A program made the position numbers and the translations under genes. Below the pieces are notes generated by a model that saw only the letters and a list, made by a program, of their open reading frames with translations, was not told the origin of the DNA and searched no databases. 5,826 nt of DNA from Candidatus Sabulitectum sp. (GTDB taxonomy: Bacteria; Fermentibacterota; Fermentibacteria; Fermentibacterales; Fermentibacteraceae). Below, one piece after another: positions 1 to 5,355 of the stretch (its first letter is position 1; each line of letters begins with the position of its first letter). The stretch lies in the NCBI GenBank assembly GCA_023145935.1, contig JAGLDB010000125.1, forward strand, positions 1 to 5,826, in the 5' to 3' direction.

Positions 1-179
1 GCAAGAGGCTTTAATTCAGCAAGATTCTCCACATCAGTAACAAGGGCAAGATCCCATGTTCCGGAAGACTTCATCATCCGCATGGCGAGAACCGCATCAA
101 CCTTGCCGGTACCCAGAAGATGCCGGAGAAGATCGTTTATTCCTTTTTCCGCGCTTTTTTCAATGTTGATACTACTCAT
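1..179 (-). CDS. FrhB/FdhB-like beta subunit, second paralogue (5' part only)
   Basis: Only the first 59 codons are in the window; the gene continues past the low edge. The visible protein begins MSSINIEKSAEKG and continues with a helix, LLRHLLGTGKVDAVLAMR, then WDLALVTD and ENLAELKPL. This matches the N-terminal segment of the neighbouring gene at 172-1341 (FLRQLLESENIDALILPLK, then AWIMLND), so the two are probably paralogues of the F420-hydrogenase/dehydrogenase beta-subunit family, whose N-terminal part commonly carries such an LL...G.VDAVL stretch. The ATG at 177-179 lies inside the end of the upstream gene (8 bp overlap), which suggests translational coupling. A run of G about 6 nt upstream is the only ribosome-binding signal. 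The Fe-S and flavin parts are outside the window, so its cofactors are unknown. Family assignment rests on a short stretch and on context. Confidence 0.7.
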   Translation of the reverse strand, partial: MSSINIEKSAEKGINDLLRHLLGTGKVDAVLAMRMMKSSGTWDLALVTDVENLAELKPL

Positions 180-1341
180 GAGAAGCCCCCCCGGGTTCGG
201 CATCTTTGACAAGCTTGTGTACCCCGGGAAGTTCAGATTTCTTGAAATCCCTGAGAGGCAGTGGTTTGCCGTCATTCCTTCCGGCTTTGTATTCAAATGT
301 CTTTTGAGTCTGGTCAGCCACAAAGCTGAACACATCCGCCACAGGAATGGAAACCGGGCAGGCATCTGTACACTGCCCGCAGGAGACGCAGGAAAGACTC
401 ATGTGTGCCAGCCTGCCGGTGTGAAACATGATCCGGTCCGGTGGAAGAGAGATCCCACCTCTTTTAACTGCTTCATTTACCATAGCCTCAGGGTTGGTTC
501 TTGAGGCTTCAGAACCGAAGTAGCAGAGCCTGCAGTAGCACACAGGGCAGGCACTCTGACAGTTGTGGCATCCGATGCAGTTTGCAAAGACATTGAGCAT
601 TCCAGTGAACCCGCTTATGTCTTTTTCTGTTTTCTTGAAAGCGATCTGCCGTGCGGAACTGCGTTTTTCGGTAAGTTTATCAATTTCAGCTTTCCATACA
701 GGCAGCAGTTCGCTTACAGAATCAGACTGAAGGTCCATTTTTTTCAACAGATCAGCTCCACGCGAGGTTCCGGGAATTACAAGTATTCCCTTTTCCCGTA
801 CTCCGAAATATCCGAAATGGATGTCGGAATCCACCATGGAAAAGTCTGTGCAGGAAGCGCAGACTGGCTTGGCGTTATTATCAGGTTCACCTGTTACAAA
901 AAACTTATTGAAATTCTTCTCGGCTGCAGCGGGATCACTGACATAATCCTGCAGTGGAACTGCGCCAGGACAGTCGTAGGTGGCCAATATCAGATTTTCT
1001 GTGTTAACCTGACCGAGCTTTGACAGTTCTATTCCGGCTCTTATCTCGCAGGGGCGCATAAGAGCCATTACTGTAAGCTCGCCCCTTTCTTTTCTTGTCA
1101 GGCTCCGAAGAGCCTTTGCTCCCTGTACCGGCATAGTGGCAGGGAAAGAAACTGCATCATCAACCATGCCGGCATCATTCAGCATTATCCATGCGAATGA
1201 ATCGCCTGACGGCACTTTCAACGGCAGGATCAATGCATCAATATTTTCCGACTCAAGAAGTTGCCGGAGAAATCCCCGCAGGGATGTTTCCAGACCCTTA
1301 TCGATATTGAGAACGAAAGGGGTTCCTGTAGCTTCGGTCAT
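172..1341 (-). CDS. FrhB/FdhB-like flavin and iron-sulfur protein (coenzyme F420 hydrogenase/dehydrogenase beta subunit family)
   Basis: This 389-residue soluble protein resembles the beta subunits of F420-reducing hydrogenase and formate dehydrogenase, which use FAD and Fe-S clusters to pass electrons between a two-electron carrier (F420, NAD(P)H or formate-linked) and a partner. The N-terminal half has the family's RPCE (Cys98) and YDCPG (Cys124) motifs and a CASC pair (161, 164). A ferredoxin motif follows, CIGCHNCQSACP (Cys255, 258, 261, 265), running into PVCYCRLC (268, 270, 273), and then a second one, CVSCGQCTDACP (318, 321, 324, 328). Two [4Fe-4S] clusters are therefore expected. I chose the ATG at 1339-1341 because AAGGA sits 7 nt upstream. 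A GTG at 1363-1365 would add 8 residues, overlap the upstream stop, and also has a possible GAGG site. There is no signal peptide or membrane segment. It lies directly after two HdrA genes, so it is probably an electron-input or output subunit of an Hdr-type complex. Whether it binds F420 or NAD(P)H cannot be read here. Confidence 0.88.
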   Translation of the reverse strand: MTEATGTPFVLNIDKGLETSLRGFLRQLLESENIDALILPLKVPSGDSFAWIMLNDAGMVDDAVSFPATMPVQGAKALRSLTRKERGELTVMALMRPCEIRAGIELSKLGQVNTENLILATYDCPGAVPLQDYVSDPAAAEKNFNKFFVTGEPDNNAKPVCASCTDFSMVDSDIHFGYFGVREKGILVIPGTSRGADLLKKMDLQSDSVSELLPVWKAEIDKLTEKRSSARQIAFKKTEKDISGFTGMLNVFANCIGCHNCQSACPVCYCRLCYFGSEASRTNPEAMVNEAVKRGGISLPPDRIMFHTGRLAHMSLSCVSCGQCTDACPVSIPVADVFSFVADQTQKTFEYKAGRNDGKPLPLRDFKKSELPGVHKLVKDAEPGGASHE

Positions 1342-1361
1342 CTCTTTATCCTTCCCATGGA

Positions 1362-3044
1362 TCACCTTAGAGCCTCATCAACCTCGCGGTAAAGCTGGGT
1401 ATTCGTGAAGTGTTTTGTTCGCAGCGAGCCGGACGGGCAGCTTCCATAGCAGTTGCCGCACCCTCTGCAAATCGCAGAGTTAACAATGGAAATGCCCCTG
1501 GCCGGGTCAGAGTAGATCGCACCGTACACACATACATCAAGACAGTTTCCGCATCCGGTGCAGTAGGCTTCGAGAATCTCGGTTACTGCCACTTCCGGTA
1601 CGAGTTTTTCGCCAACTATAAGTTTTGTAAGGATCTGCCCTGAAGCCGATCTTGCAAACCACATTGAGTCACTGATACTTTTCGGGCCATGGGCTGTTCC
1701 CACGATAAAAATGCCATCGGTTGTTGTGGCAGAAGCGTTGGTCATTCTGTGAGCTTCCTGGAAAAAGCCGGTTTCATCTACCGGTATTCCAAGCAGTTCT
1801 GAAAGACTCTTCGTATCTTCAGAAGGAGCCAGGGCAGAAGCCAGTACCACCATATCGAAGGCCTGCTCACTTTCAGCACCGGTCTTGTCTTTGAATTTCA
1901 CAGTGGTTCCAGACAGGATGCAACTCTTAACTCTTACCAGTTCAGCAGCAGAGTCAGCAGCAGAGTAGAGTTCCTGACCACCGCCTGAAGGCAGGCAGAT
2001 GTCCCTGTAGTAGTGGGTAATGCTGATGTCCGGATGCCGTGCTTTGATCATGCAGGCTGTTTTGAACATTACCGTACAGCACACGCCACTGCAGTAGTTC
2101 ATTTCATCACGACCCACGCAGTGTATAAGAGCTATACTGGCTGGCTTACCGCCGGATTTAAGAGCTATTTCCTCGCCTGACGCAAGCATTTCAGCCATTT
2201 CCATAGAGCTGTATACATCGTCTGACCCTGAATAGCTGAACCCATCTGTACCTGTTGTTCTGTACAGGTCAGAGCCTGTTGCTGTAACGATTGATCCGCA
2301 CAACAGCTCAGTGATTACCTTGCTCTCAAGGGAAGTATGCTCAATCTCGAAATTGCCGAGGAACCCGATAACAGATGTTACTTCGGAATCAAGAAAAACA
2401 TTGATGTGAGGGTTGTCACGAACTGCCTTGATCAGTTTCTCCGCCTGATCCGGGCTGCTCCATTTCTGGAAGGAAAAACCTGAAAGCTTCCCGGCTCTGC
2501 CTCCCAGGCAATCGCTCTTTTCCACCACGGTGACATTGCGGTTCTCTGCTGCCAGCGAGAGAGCCGCCTCCATTCCAGCAACCCCTCCACCGATAACCAG
2601 AACATCCGGATTCACATCAATGGGATGTTCAAAAAGTTCCGAGTGGTGAAGAACACGGGCAACACCGGCGCGTAGATAGCTTGTTGCCTTCTCAGTTGCC
2701 TTCTCCATGTCATCTATCACCCATGTGCAGTGCTCGCGAATATTGATGATCTTGTAGAGGTATGGATTGAGCTGAGTCTTGCTGCAGACCTCGCGGAAAG
2801 TGGAGTCATGATCCCTTGGCGAGCAGGCACCCACAACCAGGTGGGTCAACCCCTGTTTTTTGATCTCTTCTTCCAGGTATACCTTGCCCTGTCCGGAACA
2901 GAGAAAACCGTACTTTTTTACCACAAGTTCCACATCACCAAAACCCTCAAACTCGCTGAGGTAGGTGATTATTTTATCAAGGTCTGCCTTACCGGCGATA
3001 TTGGGACCGCATTCACAGATATAAACACCAACTTTTGCTTTCAT
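1362..3044 (-). CDS. hdrA: HdrA-like FAD/iron-sulfur subunit, long form (heterodisulfide reductase subunit A family)
   Basis: This 560-residue protein has HdrA architecture; HdrA is the FAD subunit that performs electron bifurcation in methanogen heterodisulfide reductase. The N-terminal domain (1-140) has VGVYICECGPNI (Cys10, Cys12), FLCS (Cys49), VVGACSPRDHDSTF (Cys74) and NPYLYKIINIREHC, all typical of HdrA. The FAD-binding Rossmann motif VLVIGGGVAGMEAAL is at 148-162, with VVEKSDCLGGRAGKL after it. YCSGVCC (317-323) and GIFIVGTAHGPKSISDS (444-460) are further family motifs. The C-terminus has two ferredoxin motifs, CTGCGNCLDVC (495-505) and CRGCGNCYGSCP (526-537), then KHFTNTQL. It is shorter than a canonical HdrA of about 650 residues because it lacks the inserted ferredoxin after the FAD motif, and SFQKWSSP stands where the usual CxxC motif would be. 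The ATG at 3042-3044 has AGGA 7 nt upstream. It probably works with the short HdrA encoded just upstream and the FrhB-like protein downstream. The substrate is unknown. Confidence 0.93.
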   Translation of the reverse strand: MKAKVGVYICECGPNIAGKADLDKIITYLSEFEGFGDVELVVKKYGFLCSGQGKVYLEEEIKKQGLTHLVVGACSPRDHDSTFREVCSKTQLNPYLYKIINIREHCTWVIDDMEKATEKATSYLRAGVARVLHHSELFEHPIDVNPDVLVIGGGVAGMEAALSLAAENRNVTVVEKSDCLGGRAGKLSGFSFQKWSSPDQAEKLIKAVRDNPHINVFLDSEVTSVIGFLGNFEIEHTSLESKVITELLCGSIVTATGSDLYRTTGTDGFSYSGSDDVYSSMEMAEMLASGEEIALKSGGKPASIALIHCVGRDEMNYCSGVCCTVMFKTACMIKARHPDISITHYYRDICLPSGGGQELYSAADSAAELVRVKSCILSGTTVKFKDKTGAESEQAFDMVVLASALAPSEDTKSLSELLGIPVDETGFFQEAHRMTNASATTTDGIFIVGTAHGPKSISDSMWFARSASGQILTKLIVGEKLVPEVAVTEILEAYCTGCGNCLDVCVYGAIYSDPARGISIVNSAICRGCGNCYGSCPSGSLRTKHFTNTQLYREVDEALR

Positions 3045-3080
3045 AATTGTATCCTGTGACGGTTTGATAGTTTCATAACA

Positions 3081-4409
3081 CTAAGACCCCAATGCACTTT
3101 CATTATCCGGTTCAACTGCAGAATCTGACATGATTTTCATTATCTGTCCTGCAGCTGCCTCCGCCTGAATAACTGACTTCTGAATATCCATTGGACCCTG
3201 GGCACTTCCCGCAACGAAGATTCCTTCTTTAGAGGTCTCCATTGAGCCTGTGTCTTTTTCTGTTCTTTTAACGAACCCGTGATTGTCCAGTTCAATACCT
3301 GCTGTTTCTGCAAGATCGCCAAGACTGGGATCAGGCACCATTGCTGCTGCGAGTATCACCATATCCACCATCAACTCGGCTGTTTCTCCTGAGGCATCCG
3401 GATAGCTTACATTCAAAGCCGAATCACCCTCTGTAACCTTTACATCATCAATAGAAGGAGTGAAAAGCATTTTTGTTGACTTTTCACCAAGCGTGGTGAA
3501 GAACTCCTGGTAGCTCTTGCCCGGGACACACAAATCAAGGTAAATGTTAAATATCTCTGCGTCAGGCAGTTTGTGGAGCAGGAAACGAACAAACTTGAAA
3601 GAGTACATGCAACAGACTGTTGAACAATAACCAACATCTTTTCGACCGGCGCAGTGGATGATGGCAATTCTCTTCGGCGAAACATCCGTACCTCTCAGGG
3701 TAAGCTCACCCTGGGTTGGACCATTTGAAGCAAAGAGCCTTTCAAACTCAAGAGGCGAGTAAACCGCGGACAGTTTCCCATACCCAAGATCCGGCAGTAA
3801 CGAGAGGTCAAACACATCCGATCCAGTGGCAATCAGAATTGCTTCAACTTCAACAGTGATAACCTCATCTTTGTCGTTCAGATCAATTGCGTCAAAAACA
3901 CATGACTCAACACACAGGTTGCACTCCTGCGTACCGTTCAGATGAAGACAGTGAGTTGAATCGATCACCGGAACATTGGGAAGAGATCCTGCTGTTGGAA
4001 TGTAAACTGCCTTCATGTCCATAAGGTTTTCTTCCCAGAAATTCTTTATGGATACCGGACATGGGTCAAAGCACATTCCACAACCGATGCAGTTAACCAG
4101 ACTGATGTACCTGGCTTTTCTTCTGATAACCACTTCGTAGTGGCCTTTGCTGCCTGAAATACTCTCTACATCACTGTAGGTATAGGTTTCAATATTTGAG
4201 TTCTGAAGAACCTCCTGCTGTACAGGAGCCACCATGCAGGTGGAGCATTCCATGTTGGGAAAACTCTCTTCATTCTTGATGACTTTTCCGCCGATGATCG
4301 GCAGCTTTTCAACCAGGTGCACCTTCTTCGAAGCCCCTGCCAGCATCAAACCGGCTTTCATTCCGGCGATTCCGGCACCTATGACAAGAACGCTTCCATT
4401 CTTCGGCAT
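3081..4409 (-). CDS. hdrA: HdrA-like FAD/iron-sulfur subunit, short QmoA-like form
   Basis: This 442-residue flavoprotein is of the HdrA/QmoA type. The dinucleotide-binding motif VLVIGAGIAGMKAGL is at residues 7-21, so the N-terminal cysteine domain of full HdrA is absent. HLVEKLPIIGGKV follows, then ECSTCMVAP (Cys55, Cys58), the HdrA CxxC motif. An inserted ferredoxin segment has CIGCGMCFDPCP (Cys107, 110, 113, 117) and a second set at Cys154, 163, 166 and 170 ending CVFDAIDL. Downstream are HCAGRKDVGYCSTVCC (252-267) and GIFVAGSAQGPMDIQKS (396-412). There is no C-terminal ferredoxin. Length and layout resemble QmoA of sulfate reducers, although QmoB/QmoC partners are not present as such. 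The ATG at 4407-4409 has GGAAGG about 9 nt upstream, and 16 nt separate it from the MvhD stop. The likely role is electron transfer through FAD and two [4Fe-4S] clusters in a complex with MvhD and the long HdrA. Confidence 0.92.
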   Translation of the reverse strand: MPKNGSVLVIGAGIAGMKAGLMLAGASKKVHLVEKLPIIGGKVIKNEESFPNMECSTCMVAPVQQEVLQNSNIETYTYSDVESISGSKGHYEVVIRRKARYISLVNCIGCGMCFDPCPVSIKNFWEENLMDMKAVYIPTAGSLPNVPVIDSTHCLHLNGTQECNLCVESCVFDAIDLNDKDEVITVEVEAILIATGSDVFDLSLLPDLGYGKLSAVYSPLEFERLFASNGPTQGELTLRGTDVSPKRIAIIHCAGRKDVGYCSTVCCMYSFKFVRFLLHKLPDAEIFNIYLDLCVPGKSYQEFFTTLGEKSTKMLFTPSIDDVKVTEGDSALNVSYPDASGETAELMVDMVILAAAMVPDPSLGDLAETAGIELDNHGFVKRTEKDTGSMETSKEGIFVAGSAQGPMDIQKSVIQAEAAAGQIMKIMSDSAVEPDNESALGS

Positions 4410-4425
4410 TATCTGTTACCTTCCG

Positions 4426-4863
4426 TCAGAAACGTGTGCTGCTGTTAACGGGATTGGGACCCAGTTTTTTAATCTTTTCGGTGAAATTCCCTACAACCTC
4501 TGCGTACCGGTTGCCTTCAGCGGCGGATACCCAGACGAGCTCAAGCCTTTCAGGATCCAGCCCCAGGGTTTCCATAACTTTCTTCAGCAGGGCGAATCTG
4601 CGCCTTGCGTAGTAGTTGCCTTCTCCGTAGTGACAGTCTCCCGGGTGGCAACCAGCGACCAGAATACCGTCAGCACCTCGGAAAAATGTTGTAAGAAGAA
4701 GGTTGTGATCTATCCTGCTTGAACACATTACTCTGATCACAGAAAACGAAGCCGGTATCTGGACCCTGGATCCACCTGCAAGATCTGCAGCTGCATATGT
4801 ACACCAGTTGCAGAGAAAGCCTATTACTTTCGGGGTAAATTCGCTGTTTGAAGTTTTTTCCAT
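4426..4863 (-). CDS. mvhD: MvhD-type [2Fe-2S] electron-transfer subunit (hydrogenase iron-sulfur/delta subunit family)
   Basis: This 145-residue protein matches the MvhD family nearly end to end. It has GFLCNWCTYAAADLAG (Cys18, Cys21), IRVMCSSRID (Cys47), GADGILVAGCHPGDCHY (Cys72, Cys77), GNYYARRR and WVSAAEGNRYAEVV. In methanogens MvhD carries a [2Fe-2S] cluster and links hydrogenase to HdrA; in other bacteria it is fused to, or encoded next to, HdrA-type proteins and acts as an electron adaptor. No hydrogenase subunits are seen here, so the adaptor may serve an FrhB-like protein or a partner outside the window. I chose the ATG at 4861-4863, with AAGGA 4 nt upstream; an in-frame TTG at 4873-4875 would add four residues but is weaker. 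It is the first enzyme gene after the ArsR gene, with the short HdrA 16 nt downstream. No signal peptide or membrane segment is visible. Confidence 0.94.
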   Translation of the reverse strand: MEKTSNSEFTPKVIGFLCNWCTYAAADLAGGSRVQIPASFSVIRVMCSSRIDHNLLLTTFFRGADGILVAGCHPGDCHYGEGNYYARRRFALLKKVMETLGLDPERLELVWVSAAEGNRYAEVVGNFTEKIKKLGPNPVNSSTRF

Positions 4864-4881
4864 TTTTTCCTTCAACGATAA

Positions 4882-4932
4882 ACTCTGATGTTAGTTCAAT
4901 TTATCTGAATATTTCAATATTACAATATTATA
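4882..4932 (-). promoter_or_regulatory. Candidate promoter/operator between the ArsR gene and mvhD
   Basis: The AT-rich gap holds three AATATT boxes at 4908-4913, 4916-4921 and 4924-4929, exactly 8 bp apart, and an inverted repeat TGAA-n3-TTCA at 4906-4916. Read on the minus strand, TTGAAA (4912-4917) and TAACAT (4888-4893) are separated by 18 bp and could form a weak promoter just before mvhD. A perfect TATAAT (4927-4932) is also present but has no convincing -35 box. ArsR-family repressors usually bind AT-rich imperfect palindromes overlapping promoters, so this is a reasonable operator candidate. Binding is an inference. Confidence 0.35.
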
Positions 4933-4950
4933 ATCTAAAAAAAACCAGGC

Positions 4951-5217
4951 TCATATTGCCGCTGTTATCTCAAGGATCTTCTTTACTTCCTCCATTTCAA
5001 CACAGTAACAGACCATGGTGCCATTACGTTCACTTCTAAGTATTCCAGCATTCTTCAGTGTAAGCAAATGGTGAGATATGGTGGATTGGGGAAGCCCAAG
5101 CTTGGTCTGTATATCACCTACATTGCAACCATCATCCTTCAAGCCGAGGATAATTTCAACTCTGTCGGGATGGGCAATGGCCTTAAGTATCCGGCACTGT
5201 TCTTCTATGCTTCTCAC
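4951..5217 (-). CDS. ArsR-family winged-helix transcriptional regulator
   Basis: This 88-residue protein is a compact ArsR-type DNA-binding domain. ILKAIAHPDRVEIILGL (10-26) is the typical start of the domain. NVGDIQTKLGLPQSTISHHLLTLKNAGIL (32-60) is the helix-turn-helix with recognition helix, and RSERNGTMVCYCVE (61-74) is the beta wing. It has four cysteines: Cys8, Cys31 just before the helix-turn-helix, and a Cys70-x-Cys72 pair in the wing, where many relatives have aromatic residues. Family members sense metals, reactive sulfur or redox state by cysteines, but the ligand here cannot be deduced. The start is a GTG at 5215-5217, upstream of the conserved domain; an in-frame stop lies 30 nt further upstream. 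The ribosome binding site is weak (AGG about 10 nt away). It leads the operon, 87 nt before mvhD, and most likely controls it. Confidence 0.9.
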   Translation of the reverse strand: MRSIEEQCRILKAIAHPDRVEIILGLKDDGCNVGDIQTKLGLPQSTISHHLLTLKNAGILRSERNGTMVCYCVEMEEVKKILEITAAI

Positions 5218-5245
5218 TGAATTCGTACCTGTTCTGTATGGGAAA

Positions 5246-5279
5246 AACTATATTGGTTTCTTTGAATACTTAACTATAT
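5246..5279. repeat. Direct repeat AACTATAT flanking the transcription start region
   Basis: AACTATAT occurs at 5246-5253 and again at 5272-5279, 26 bp apart from start to start; both are followed by a GG within two bases. The second copy overlaps the -10 box of the predicted promoter and the first lies within the predicted leader of the ArsR gene. It could be a pair of operator half-sites or a chance feature of an AT-rich stretch. A related TTGAATACTTAA element sits between the copies. Confidence 0.4.
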
Positions 5280-5301
5280 GGATGCTCTGAAGCGGAGTCA
5301 A
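5273..5301 (-). promoter_or_regulatory. Predicted sigma70-type promoter of the arsR-mvhD-hdrA operon
   Basis: On the minus strand the sequence reads TTGACT (5296-5301), a spacer of exactly 17 bp (5279-5295), then TATAGT (5273-5278). Each box matches five of six consensus positions. Transcription would begin near 5266, giving a leader of roughly 50 nt before the GTG of the ArsR gene. It lies immediately after the terminator of the upstream gene, where a new transcription unit should begin. Confidence 0.75.
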
Positions 5302-5310
5302 TACAGAAGC

Positions 5311-5344
5311 AAAAGGCCGCAGGAAGATATCCTGCGGCCTTTTT
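5311..5344 (-). terminator. Intrinsic terminator of rocD, possibly bidirectional
   Basis: There is a perfect 14-bp inverted repeat with arms 5311-5324 and 5330-5343 and a 5-nt loop. The GC-rich core is GGCCGCAGGA paired with TCCTGCGGCC, flanked by A and T runs. Read on the minus strand it ends in TTTT, 11 nt after the rocD stop codon. The T run on the plus strand (5340-5344) means it could also stop antisense transcription. Confidence 0.9.
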
Positions 5345-5355
5345 ATATACTCAGC

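Noticed and set aside
1342..1365. GTG start at 1363-1365 for the FrhB-like gene
   Set aside because: It is possible (GAGG lies 7 nt upstream and it overlaps the upstream stop), but the ATG at 1341 has a better AAGGA site and the paralogue's N-terminus does not need the extra residues.
82..1643. Several plus-strand open frames (for example 82-504, 565-1023, 1136-1408, 1410-1643)
   Set aside because: They lie antisense to well-recognised minus-strand genes, show no family motifs, and read as compositional shadows of them.
3140..3685. Minus-strand open frames in a second frame inside the short hdrA (3140-3322, 3440-3685)
   Set aside because: They are out of frame with an intact, motif-rich HdrA reading frame, and there is no sign of a frameshift.
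4939..4960. Possible terminator after the ArsR gene (GGC-n7-GCC followed by a T run on the minus strand)
   Set aside because: The stem is only 3 bp and overlaps the end of the coding region, so it is too weak to call; read-through into mvhD seems likely.
4234..5039. Plus-strand open frames at 4234-4722 and 4848-5039
   Set aside because: They are antisense to hdrA, mvhD and the ArsR gene, with no recognisable domain and no matching promoter or ribosome binding site.
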